Shown here one piece after another: positions 37,345 to 44,009 of a DNA stretch of 44,009 nucleotides. The DNA lies in the NCBI GenBank assembly GCA_022736715.1, contig DZDJ01000006.1, positions 62,045 to 106,053 of the forward strand, written 5' to 3'. The first letter of the stretch is position 1. Each line of letters opens with the position of its first letter. The notes under the pieces are model-generated. The model did not search any database. It had not been told where the DNA came from and was given only the letters and a program-made list of their open reading frames with translations. Origin of the DNA: Edaphobacter aggregans. Its GTDB lineage: Bacteria; Acidobacteriota; Terriglobia; Terriglobales; Acidobacteriaceae. The position numbers and the translations under genes are program-made.

Positions 37345-38874
37345 CTACCAGAACGGCCCCAGCCGGGCAAAGCGCTGCCACACCACGCGCAGATGCCTGC
37401 GGTCGTGCCGCAGATGCGCGCTGATCCAGCCCAGCAGCAGACCACAATCGTGCTCCACTCCTGCACCGGCCTCCAGTTCCAGCTTGTGCCCCTGTTGCTC
37501 AGCAATGGCCGCGTCGTTCATGGTTCCCAGCACGTCCTGCAGGTCCTTAAGCGCGGCGATGTAGCGGCCCGATGCCCGCCGGGGCCATAGCGCATGGAAA
37601 AACTCCGTCGCGTAGCGCAGCTTCTTGATCTCAATGCGCAACTGGTGCAGCTCCTCCGCACTCAGCTTGCGGATTCGCCGGCCCAGTTTGCGCACCTTGC
37701 GGTGCCGCCGTTCAAGAATCTCCACTGCGAGCTCTGCCACAGGTTGTGGCAGCCTGCTCTGCTCATCCTGCGCTGCTGGCTGCTGCCGTGTCCACGCATC
37801 CAGCCATGCCGCCAATTGCAGCAGCAACCCGGTGGCACGCGCGCTGCGCAGACTCTTCTCTGCTCGTGCATATCCGGCCATTCGCTGCGCTTCTGCCAGC
37901 GCCTGAATGCGGCGCAGCCCTTCACGATGCGCAAACCGCTTCCGCACCGGCTGCAAGGTGTTTGCCAATAGCACATCCCACTCCCGCGCCGGGCCAACCT
38001 CCTGCAATAGCCAGCGCAGTTCCGTTCCCAGATGCTGACGTTCCGCCCTGGGGATCACCTCTCGAAAGGACAAAAGCGCCCCGCGCAAACGCCGAATGCC
38101 CACACGCAACTGATGCACATACTCTGCCTCGCCGCCCGCCTGCGCTCCAGCAAAGTTGGCCAGTATATGCGCCAGGCAGGAGTGCGCAATCGCCGCAAAC
38201 GCACTCTGCACCGTCATCGCCGCATCCACCGGCACCTGCTGGCTGAATACCGGCACAGGCTTCTGCCCGGCGGCCAGCGCATACCCGCGGGCAGCCTTGC
38301 TCGCCAGCTCCAGCCGCAATGGCACGTCCTGGTTAAGCTGCCGCGCCAGCGCGAACAGCTCTTTGCGATCTCCGGACTTCCACTCCAGCTCCACTTCGCA
38401 GATTGGCACCGTGGCCTCGCCTGCGCGGACTTCGCCCAAATCCAGCGAACACTCCACCTCAGCATGCGCCGTCTTCAGCAGCCACGTAGTGCGGCGAAAA
38501 TCCGTGACAAAGACCGGCTGCAACGCCAGCCTGCCGCGGCGTGGCAGCAGCACGCTGCGCAGGGCCGCATCGTCCAGCTGCGTCAGGTCGGGAACATCTG
38601 CCGCCAGCGGCATTTCCCACTCGCCGCGCACCCATCCGCTTTGGCCGGGCAAGGCATCCCGCTTGATCGTCTGGATACGCTGACGGCCGGCCCGGCGGAT
38701 GCGCAACGCGATGTGATTCTTCCGGAGCCGCTGCGTCGGCGTGTCGAAGTATGTGTTCACCAGCCGCCGCTGTGTCGTCTTGCCCTGCTGCAAGGAGCGC
38801 AGCAAAGGATGCCGCCGGAACTGCGCAACCGCTTCCGGCGCCAGCACAAGTTTCAGTTCCACTTCCTCCGGCAT
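37345..38874 (-). CDS. CYTH and CHAD domain protein
   Basis: A 509-residue protein. The N-terminal CYTH (triphosphate tunnel metalloenzyme) domain, about 1-200, has the ExExK signature EVELK (Glu4, Glu6, Lys8) and later basic and acidic strands (ALRIRRAGRQRIQTIK, CEVELEWKSG). The C-terminal CHAD domain (about 225-500) is helical and rich in His/Arg/Lys (YVHQLRVGIRRLRGAL, LHQLRIEIKKLRYATEFF), the pattern that binds polyphosphate. Such fusions hydrolyse inorganic triphosphate or act in polyphosphate metabolism; the substrate here is inferred from the family. It is upstream of comM on the same strand and divergent from sdaA. Confidence 0.93.
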   Translation of the reverse strand: MPEEVELKLVLAPEAVAQFRRHPLLRSLQQGKTTQRRLVNTYFDTPTQRLRKNHIALRIRRAGRQRIQTIKRDALPGQSGWVRGEWEMPLAADVPDLTQLDDAALRSVLLPRRGRLALQPVFVTDFRRTTWLLKTAHAEVECSLDLGEVRAGEATVPICEVELEWKSGDRKELFALARQLNQDVPLRLELASKAARGYALAAGQKPVPVFSQQVPVDAAMTVQSAFAAIAHSCLAHILANFAGAQAGGEAEYVHQLRVGIRRLRGALLSFREVIPRAERQHLGTELRWLLQEVGPAREWDVLLANTLQPVRKRFAHREGLRRIQALAEAQRMAGYARAEKSLRSARATGLLLQLAAWLDAWTRQQPAAQDEQSRLPQPVAELAVEILERRHRKVRKLGRRIRKLSAEELHQLRIEIKKLRYATEFFHALWPRRASGRYIAALKDLQDVLGTMNDAAIAEQQGHKLELEAGAGVEHDCGLLLGWISAHLRHDRRHLRVVWQRFARLGPFW

Positions 38875-38911
38875 GGCAACACACCTCTTCCGGAAAACTG
38901 TGAATCAGGTT

Positions 38912-38924
38912 GCCGAGTATAGCA
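38912..38924 (-). promoter_or_regulatory. Extended -10 candidate for the CYTH/CHAD gene
   Basis: Minus-strand TGCTATACTCGGC, the same 13-mer as before comM, 38 bases upstream of the CYTH/CHAD start. The -10 is TATACT with an upstream TG. Confidence 0.5.
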
Positions 38925-38989
38925 CCGCGGAACACGCAAATGCAGTGCAGTGCAACACCGCAGCACCGCAGCCAGCTACAATTCAGATA

Positions 38990-40399
38990 ATGAAAACGAG
39001 CCTGTTTGAGCTGTTCAAAATTGGCATTGGCCCTTCCAGTTCGCACACTGTTGGCCCCATGCGCGCCGCCCTGCGCTTTGTGCGGCAACTGGAAGCGGAT
39101 GCTCTGCTGGGCAATGTCTGCCGTCTGCGCATCGATCTCTACGGCTCGCTGGCGCTCACCGGCCGCGGCCACGGAACCGATCGCGCCGTGCTGCTGGGGC
39201 TGCTGGGCGAAGCGCCGGACACGGTCGACCCCGCCAGCATCGATACCAGACTCGCCGCCATCCAGAGCACCGGTCGCATTGCCCTGCTCGGCAAGCGTGA
39301 AATCGCATTCGCAGTACCATCGGCCCTGCTCTTCCACACCGGCCAGATGTACCCCGACCCGGAGGTCGTCTCGCATCCCAACGGCCTGCGCTTCTCCGCC
39401 TTCGACGCAGCGGGCCAGCCGCTGCTGCAATCGGTCTTCTACTCCATCGGCGGCGGCTTCATCGTGTCAGAAGAAGAGCGTCTTGCCGGAAGCATTGGCT
39501 CCGGTCCGCAGCGCACCGTGCCATATCCCTTTGCCAGCGCGGCCGAACTGCTGGCAACCGCGGCCGCGCATCAACTGCCAATCTGGCAACTGATGCTGCG
39601 CAACGAATGCGCGCTGCTGGAAGCACACTACCCGTCCGACACAGAAAAGCGTGTGCGCGACGGCATTCTGCGCCTGTGGCAGGCCATGCAGCAGTGCACC
39701 GAGCGCGGCATGCAGATCGAAGGCATCCTGCCCGGCGGACTGAATGTGCGCCGCCGCGCACCGCACCTGGCCAAACGGCTGCAGACCCAGGGATCCAAAG
39801 ACCCGCTGGCGCCGCTGGACTGGATCACCGTCTACGCGATGGCCGTGAATGAAGAAAATGCCGCCGGAGGCCGTGTCGTCACCGCGCCCACCAACGGGGC
39901 GGCTGGCGTAGTGCCCGCCGTGGCGCACTACTATCTTCATTTTGTGGATGGCGCGGACACCGAAGGCATCGTGCGCTACTTCCTCACCGCGGCCGCCATC
40001 GGCATTCTCTACAAAGAGAACGCGTCCATCTCCGGCGCAGAGGTTGGCTGCCAGGGCGAAGTGGGTGTGGCCTGCTCCATGGCGGCTGGTGGCCTGGTGG
40101 CGGCGCTGGGCGGCACCAACGGCCAGGTGGAACATGCCGCCGAGGTGGCCATGGAACACAACCTGGGCATGACCTGCGATCCCATCGGCGGCCTGGTGCA
40201 GATTCCCTGCATCGAGCGCAATGCCATGGGCGCCGTCAAAGCGGTGAACGCCTGCCGCATCGCCATGCACGAGTCGGAGGCGCACAAGGTCTCGCTCGAC
40301 CAGGTGATCCACACCATGTACCAGACCGGACTCGACATGCAGTCGCGCTACAAGGAAACCTCGCTCGCCGGGCTGGCCCTCAACGTCATCGAGTGCTAA
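38990..40399 (+). CDS. sdaA: L-serine dehydratase (iron-sulfur type, single chain)
   Basis: A 469-residue L-serine deaminase giving pyruvate and ammonia. The ATG at 38990 is chosen because the family begins there ([21 protein letters not shown]); the upstream open frame overlaps the divergent gene. The N-terminal beta domain (about 1-150) is followed by the alpha domain with the substrate/cluster motifs [34 protein letters not shown] and [19 protein letters not shown], whose three cysteines, with the upstream SSSHT, mark the [4Fe-4S] enzyme of the E. coli SdaA/SdaB type. No PLP lysine motif is present. It is alone; a dispersed repeat follows the stop codon. Confidence 0.96.
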   Translation: MKTSLFELFKIGIGPSSSHTVGPMRAALRFVRQLEADALLGNVCRLRIDLYGSLALTGRGHGTDRAVLLGLLGEAPDTVDPASIDTRLAAIQSTGRIALLGKREIAFAVPSALLFHTGQMYPDPEVVSHPNGLRFSAFDAAGQPLLQSVFYSIGGGFIVSEEERLAGSIGSGPQRTVPYPFASAAELLATAAAHQLPIWQLMLRNECALLEAHYPSDTEKRVRDGILRLWQAMQQCTERGMQIEGILPGGLNVRRRAPHLAKRLQTQGSKDPLAPLDWITVYAMAVNEENAAGGRVVTAPTNGAAGVVPAVAHYYLHFVDGADTEGIVRYFLTAAAIGILYKENASISGAEVGCQGEVGVACSMAAGGLVAALGGTNGQVEHAAEVAMEHNLGMTCDPIGGLVQIPCIERNAMGAVKAVNACRIAMHESEAHKVSLDQVIHTMYQTGLDMQSRYKETSLAGLALNVIEC

Positions 40400-40406
40400 G
40401 GCAATA

Positions 40407-40520
40407 GCAGAGCCACTGTGAGGTGTACGTTTTTACAGGGAGGCCCGGCCGCCACTCCCTGTTGTCCGCGACGGCTCAAGGCCTGCGGCTTCGTCTTACA
40501 CACTCTCTCTTGTGCTTTCC
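40407..40520 (+). repeat. Dispersed intergenic repeat family 1, copy 3
   Basis: About 114 bp, nearly the same as copy 1 (28 identical bases at 40474-40501, 14 at 40416-40429). Stem AGGGAG/CTCCCT is perfect here. It begins 8 bases after the sdaA stop and runs into the 3' end of the minus-strand methyltransferase remnant, whose stop codon TAA (40496-40498) lies inside it. Confidence 0.88.
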
Positions 40521-40822
40521 CTGGTGAAGCGCCCGCAGACCAGGTGGCAGCGCAACTGCGGAAAGCGGCCGCGCAGTTGCTCGCAGGCGCTGCGCATCTC
40601 CGCATTCGGCTCCACGGCAACCACCGGATTGCCGTGCGCCAGAAACAACTCCGTCAGCATGCCGGTGCCAGCGCCAATGTCTGCCACCTGCCAGGACGGC
40701 GCAAGCCCGCAGCGCTGCTCCAACGCGCGCAACACCGCCGCAGGATAGCGCGTGCGGTACTTCTGATACACGTCCACGCGCCCGGTAAAACGCTCCGGAT
40801 GAGAAACCGCCGATGGCTCCAT
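40496..40822 (-). pseudogene. Truncated class I SAM-dependent methyltransferase
   Basis: A 108-residue remnant starting at ATG 40822, 4 bp after the thiolase stop. It keeps the methyltransferase start (HPERFTGRVDVYQKYRTRYP) and the SAM-binding motif I VADIGAGTGMLTELFL followed by the acidic strand end VVAVEPNAEMR, but stops at CHLVCGRF, then reads TRESTRESV from the dispersed repeat and ends at its TAA. Typical family members have about 250 residues, so motifs II-III and the substrate lid are missing. It is expected to be inactive. The stop codon coming from the repeat indicates that the repeat, or a deletion ending in it, cut the gene. Confidence 0.85.
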
Positions 40823-40826
40823 GCAA

Positions 40827-42014
40827 CTAGTCCCTCTCGACCGCCATCGCCACCGAGTTGCCGCCGCCAAGGCACAACGCGGCAACTCCCTTCTGCACAT
40901 CGCGGCGCATCATTTCATGAATCAGCGTCACCAGCACACGCGCGCCACTGGCGCCAATCGGATGCCCGATCGCCACTGCGCCGCCATTTACGTTCACCTT
41001 TTCCAGATCCAGGCCCAGCTCGCGCGTCACACCCAGGGCCTGCACGCTGAAGGCCTCATTCAACTCATACAGGTCCACATCCTCGCGGCTCCAGCCAGCC
41101 CTCAGCAACACCTTCTGCACGCCTGTCACCGGAGCCATCATCACCCACTTCGGATCAACTCCACTCGCCGCCTGCGCCTTGATGCGCGCCAGCGGCGTCA
41201 ACCCCAGCGCTTCCGCCTTGCGGCTGGTCATCACCACCACCGCGGCCGCCGCATCGTTCACGCCCGGTGCATTGCCCGCCGTCACCGTGCCATCTTTCCT
41301 GAAGGCAGGCTTCAGCGCGCGCAGCGCTTCTATCGAGGCGTCCTCGCGAATGCTTTCGTCAAAGCGGAAGACCGCCGGTTCGGCCCCCTTTTTCTTCGCA
41401 GGAATCTCCACCGGCACCACCTCAGTATCAAAGCGCCCCTCGCGCCAGGCCTCGGCCGCCTTGCGATGTGAGTTCAGTGCATACTGGTCTTGCTCCTCAC
41501 GCGCAATGCCATACTTTTCGGCCACGTTCTCGCCCGTCATGCCCATGTGATAGTCGTAGTACGCATCCCACAGCCCATCCTGCACCATGGAGTCCACCAC
41601 AGTTGCGTTGCCCATGCGAAAGCCCTTGCGTCCCTGTGGCAGCAGATACGGTGCGTTGCTCATCGACTCCATGCCGCCAGCCACAACAATCTCCGCATTG
41701 CCGGTCATCACGCTCTGCGCAGCCAGGGCAACCGCCTTCAGCCCGGAGCCGCAGACCTTGTTGATCGTCAGCGCAGCCACCTCATTCGCCAACCCGCCAC
41801 GCAACGCCGCCTGCCGCGCCGGATTCTGCCCCAGCCCTGCCGGCAACACGTTGCCCATAATGCACTCATCCACGCTTGCCGCATCCACCCCGGCGCGCTC
41901 CACCGCAGCCCGCACGGCAATCGCCCCAAGCTGCGTTGCAGTAAAGTCGGCCAGCGATCCCTGAAACTTGCCTACAGGCGTGCGCACTGCGGAAACAATC
42001 ACAACATCTTCCAT
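40827..42014 (-). CDS. Acetyl-CoA acetyltransferase (thiolase)
   Basis: A 395-residue thiolase II. The ATG at 42014 is preceded by GGAGGAG and gives the usual N-terminus [17 protein letters not shown]. The nucleophilic Cys88 lies in [12 protein letters not shown], His351 in [12 protein letters not shown] and the second catalytic cysteine (about 381) in [13 protein letters not shown]. It condenses two acetyl-CoA to acetoacetyl-CoA or cleaves beta-ketoacyl-CoA; the direction and chain length are not shown. The last motif reads GGGNSVA rather than the common GGGQGxA, a small deviation. It is transcribed divergently from the CPBP gene and followed by the truncated methyltransferase. Confidence 0.94.
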   Translation of the reverse strand: MEDVVIVSAVRTPVGKFQGSLADFTATQLGAIAVRAAVERAGVDAASVDECIMGNVLPAGLGQNPARQAALRGGLANEVAALTINKVCGSGLKAVALAAQSVMTGNAEIVVAGGMESMSNAPYLLPQGRKGFRMGNATVVDSMVQDGLWDAYYDYHMGMTGENVAEKYGIAREEQDQYALNSHRKAAEAWREGRFDTEVVPVEIPAKKKGAEPAVFRFDESIREDASIEALRALKPAFRKDGTVTAGNAPGVNDAAAAVVVMTSRKAEALGLTPLARIKAQAASGVDPKWVMMAPVTGVQKVLLRAGWSREDVDLYELNEAFSVQALGVTRELGLDLEKVNVNGGAVAIGHPIGASGARVLVTLIHEMMRRDVQKGVAALCLGGGNSVAMAVERD

Positions 42015-42078
42015 GACAAAACTCCTCCTGAAAAACAAACACCGCAAACGCAGTAGTATACGGCCCAGAGGGTATTCC

Positions 42079-42828
42079 ATGCAGGAACCGTTGTTGCATT
42101 CTGAACTGACGACCTCCACAGCTGTGCAGAAAAGACACATCGCGCCTCTCTGGCACACGATGCTGTTCGTCGGCATCCTCCTCGGCTGGTCTGCCCTCAA
42201 CTGGAAGACCAAACACGCCGTTCCAAGCGGCCATCATCTTCCACTCTACTTCTTCACGCTGTTGTGGGAGTGGTTTCTGCTCGCCATCGCCGTCGTCGGA
42301 TTGCGCAACCGCAAAGCGCTGCTGCGCAACTGGATTGGCGAAGGCTGGCATGGCGCAACCACACTGCTGCACGACCTTGGCGCCGCAGCCATCTTCTGGC
42401 TGGTTGCCATCACAGTGCTGAACATTGCCGCCATCCTGTTGAAACATGCCGGACTCAACCCAAACGAAGCGCGGGAGACCGTGACTAAGATTGCACCTCA
42501 CGGCCGCCTGGAAATCCTGCTCTGGACCGCACTCAGCATCACCGCCGGCCTGTGTGAAGAAATCATCTTCCGCGGTTACCTGCAACAGCAATTCGCTTCC
42601 CTCGCCGGCAAACTCTGGATCGGTGTAGTGCTCTCCGCACTGGTCTTTGGCGCCGCGCATGCGTATGAAGGCCTGGCAGCAATGTTGGTTTTGGCCTTGT
42701 ACGGCGCGCTCTTTGGCGTACTCGCTGTTCTGCGCCGCAATCTGCGCGCAGGTATGATGGCGCACGCATGGCACGACGCCTTTACAGGAATCGCCCTCAC
42801 CCTCCTGCACCACGCAGGTAAGCTTTAA
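42079..42828 (+). CDS. CPBP-family intramembrane glutamic endopeptidase
   Basis: A 249-residue multi-pass membrane protein. ATG 42079 is the first start that gives a plausible N-terminus before the first helix (about 26-42). Six or seven hydrophobic segments are visible. The CPBP/CaaX (Abi) motifs are complete: motif 1 [12 protein letters not shown] with Glu160-Glu161 and Arg165, motif 2 FGAAHAYEG with His194, motif 3 AHAWHDAF with His229 and Asp233. Family members cleave substrates in the membrane (Rce1-like) or act in bacteriocin immunity; the substrate here is unknown. No CaaX-like or bacteriocin gene is near. Confidence 0.93.
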   Translation: MQEPLLHSELTTSTAVQKRHIAPLWHTMLFVGILLGWSALNWKTKHAVPSGHHLPLYFFTLLWEWFLLAIAVVGLRNRKALLRNWIGEGWHGATTLLHDLGAAAIFWLVAITVLNIAAILLKHAGLNPNEARETVTKIAPHGRLEILLWTALSITAGLCEEIIFRGYLQQQFASLAGKLWIGVVLSALVFGAAHAYEGLAAMLVLALYGALFGVLAVLRRNLRAGMMAHAWHDAFTGIALTLLHHAGKL

Positions 42829-42938
42829 TCAGTCAGTCCTCACTCGACAGACACAACCAACCGGCCGCTTGCTGCTCCGTAAGACGCCATTTCAGCAAAG
42901 CTGGCACAAGAATAATTTCAGAAATATGAATTTTTTTC

Positions 42939-42967
42939 TTGACATGGATTTTCACTGACTCTATACA
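42939..42967 (+). promoter_or_regulatory. Consensus sigma-70 promoter of the small basic peptide gene
   Basis: A perfect -35 TTGACA (42939-42944), a 17-base spacer and -10 TATACA (42962-42967). This is the best housekeeping promoter in the window. Transcription would begin near 42974, giving a ~58-base leader before the 26-residue ORF. Confidence 0.85.
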
Positions 42968-43031
42968 TTCGTTAGCTGCAACATAGCGTGTTGCAGGTTC
43001 GATGTCACATCGGAAAAGGGAGAATGGTTCT

Positions 43032-43112
43032 ATGGCAACGAAAAAGGCAGCTAAGAAGGCAGTGAAGAAGGCAGTCAAGAAGGCAACCAAGAAGACTGCA
43101 AAGAAGAAGTAA
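43032..43112 (+). CDS. 26-residue lysine/alanine-rich histone-tail-like peptide
   Basis: An ORF of 26 codons plus stop: MATKKAAKKAVKKAVKKAT and so on, ending KKTAKKK. Fourteen of the 26 residues are lysine, the rest mostly Ala, Val and Thr, in a 4-residue A-x-K-K rhythm that resembles eukaryotic H1 tails and the basic tails of some bacterial nucleoid proteins. GGGAG lies about 9 bases before the ATG, a consensus sigma-70 promoter (42939-42967) precedes it, and a strong terminator follows at 43141, so it looks like a true, highly expressed mini-gene. Binding DNA, RNA or acidic polymers such as polyphosphate is inferred from composition. It could be antimicrobial or a decayed longer protein, though the control signals argue against decay. 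Confidence 0.78.
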   Translation: MATKKAAKKAVKKAVKKATKKTAKKK

Positions 43113-43140
43113 CCAGGGCAACTCATCACTGTAACAGGCA

Positions 43141-43177
43141 ACACATTTGGGGAGCGCATCAGCGCTCCCCAAAGTGT
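43141..43177 (+). terminator. Terminator of the basic peptide gene
   Basis: TTTGGGGAGCGC (43146-43157) and GCGCTCCCCAAA (43162-43173) form a perfect 12-bp stem with an ATCA loop; ACAC/GTGT extends it past a bulged A. TT then TTTA follow. It starts 28 bases after the peptide stop codon. Confidence 0.88.
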
Positions 43178-43329
43178 TTAAGCCTCCACTTACCATTCCC
43201 GTGGAACATTGCAACAGTTGCTGCTGCTCCCTTTTATTCCACTGTCGGGCTTCTTCTTTTTTCAGCCCCCCCTGTTTTACATTGATCTACAGTTTCCCCT
43301 GTTTCAGCGATATGCTGGAACCACCAGTT

Positions 43330-44009
43330 ATGACACGCCGCAGATGGATTGCAGACACATGGGACACATCAACCGCAACCCTCACCGGAGACCAGGCCGC
43401 ACACCTGGCCCGCGTCCTTCGCGCTGAAGCGGGCATGGTCTTCGATGTCGTAGCCGGCGGCCACCTCTATCGCGCCGAAATCACCAGCCTTCAGAACCAT
43501 CAGGTCTGCTTCGCACTGCACGAAGAGCTTTCCGCCGCGGCAGCACTGCCTGTCACGTTGCTGCTTTCCGTCTTCAAGTTCGACCGCATGGAGTGGGCCA
43601 TAGAAAAAGCGACTGAACTCGGCGTTGCCCGCATTGTTCCTGTTCTTGCCCGCCGCACGGAAAAGCATCTCGCGCAGTCCGCCAGCAGGCGCGTCGAGCG
43701 CTGGCGGCGCATCGTGCGAGAGGCCGCCCAGCAGTCGCGCCGCTCCGATGTGCCGGAGATTACCGGTCCCATGCCGTTGAAGATCGCTCTCGAACAGCAA
43801 ACAGCAACGCTGAAAATCCTGCTGGCAGAAACCGAACAGGAGCATTCTCTCAGGAATGCGTTGCAGGAAAATCACCTTGGCGAAGTTGCGCTGGCCATCG
43901 GTCCGGAAGGTGGATGGACACCGGAAGAACTGGCACTCTTCGCGCAGCATCAATGGCAATCCGTCACGCTGGGGCCGCGCATCTTACGTGCCGAGACGGC
44001 AACCATCGC
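43330..44009 (+). CDS. rsmE: 16S rRNA m3U1498 methyltransferase, 3'-truncated by window end
   Basis: The first 226 residues of RsmE, a SPOUT-fold methyltransferase that makes 3-methyluridine at 16S rRNA position 1498. The N-terminal PUA-like domain (about 1-70, GDQAAHLARVLRAEAG) is followed by LLLSVFKFDRMEWAIEKATELGV, the TEKHL segment and REAAQQSRRSDVPEI, then SPOUT motif IGPEGGWTPEELALF and LGPRILRAETATI at the edge, the knot region. Start at ATG 43330; an in-frame ATG at 43312 is possible and neither has a strong ribosome site. The reading frame stays open to the last base; the C-terminus (about 20 residues) lies outside the window. Confidence 0.94.
   Translation, partial: MTRRRWIADTWDTSTATLTGDQAAHLARVLRAEAGMVFDVVAGGHLYRAEITSLQNHQVCFALHEELSAAAALPVTLLLSVFKFDRMEWAIEKATELGVARIVPVLARRTEKHLAQSASRRVERWRRIVREAAQQSRRSDVPEITGPMPLKIALEQQTATLKILLAETEQEHSLRNALQENHLGEVALAIGPEGGWTPEELALFAQHQWQSVTLGPRILRAETATI

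Noticed and set aside
40476..40826. Another minus-strand frame over the methyltransferase remnant
   Set aside because: The methyltransferase motif (VADIGAGTG) is in the frame ending at 40496; this alternative frame gives only Gly/Arg/Cys-rich sequence and reads into the repeat.

Overview
The window is about 44 kb of gene-dense chromosome with roughly 58-60% GC by eye. Most genes have core metabolism or envelope functions. The gene styles (DUF4382 lipoprotein, orphan TonB, several predicted outer-membrane beta-barrels, very short omega subunit, LiaF-like/DUF4097 operon, many signal peptides) fit a Gram-negative acidobacterium, probably Acidobacteriaceae/Terriglobia. That assignment is inference from gene content, not a marker-gene result. 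I see no tRNA, rRNA, CRISPR array, prophage or intact transposase.

Layout. 1-3.2 kb: a secreted DUF4440-type protein and a GAF-PAS3 histidine kinase. 3.4-5.3 kb: acs. 5.9-7.1 kb: a PilZ protein, a small membrane protein and a DUF421 protein. 7.2-10.2 kb (minus): a DUF4382 lipoprotein with a strongly structured upstream region, then galE. 10.9-16.2 kb: envelope genes (TonB-like protein, a secreted M48-like protein that has lost its catalytic residues, two beta-barrel proteins, an LTXXQ/Spy-like protein). 16.3-25.9 kb: a LysR regulator divergent from the branched-chain amino acid run leuA-leuB-leuC-leuD-ilvB-ilvN-ilvC, closed by a GCAA-loop hairpin. 26-27.5 kb: a histidine kinase with a cNMP-binding-like domain. 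27.7-32.4 kb (minus): a tightly coupled operon of ECF sigma factor, zinc-finger anti-sigma factor, B-box membrane protein and DUF4097 membrane protein. 32.8-34.9 kb: a SnoaL-like protein, rho and rpoZ. 35.7-38.9 kb (minus): a CYTH/CHAD protein and comM. 39-40.4 kb: L-serine dehydratase. 40.5-42.0 kb (minus): a thiolase and a truncated methyltransferase. 42.1-44.0 kb: a CPBP protease, a 26-residue lysine/alanine peptide gene and the start of rsmE.

How the genes work together. The leu/ilv run supplies acetolactate synthase, KARI and the whole leucine branch; ilvD and ilvE are not in the window. LeuA ends where the leucine-binding domain would begin, while the IlvN regulatory subunit is complete, so feedback on this pathway may act at acetolactate synthase and through transcription. 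The ECF operon looks like a self-contained envelope-sensing module.

The most unusual material is non-coding. There is a ~100-115 bp repeat in three copies, always just downstream of a minus-strand gene; one copy supplies the stop codon of a truncated methyltransferase. There is a second, hairpin-forming repeat in two copies. A near-perfect three-way-junction fold plus further hairpins precede the DUF4382 gene. An exact 18-bp tandem duplication carries the ilvB ribosome binding site. Coding oddities are the M48-like pseudoprotease and the tiny histone-tail-like peptide with its own consensus promoter and terminator.
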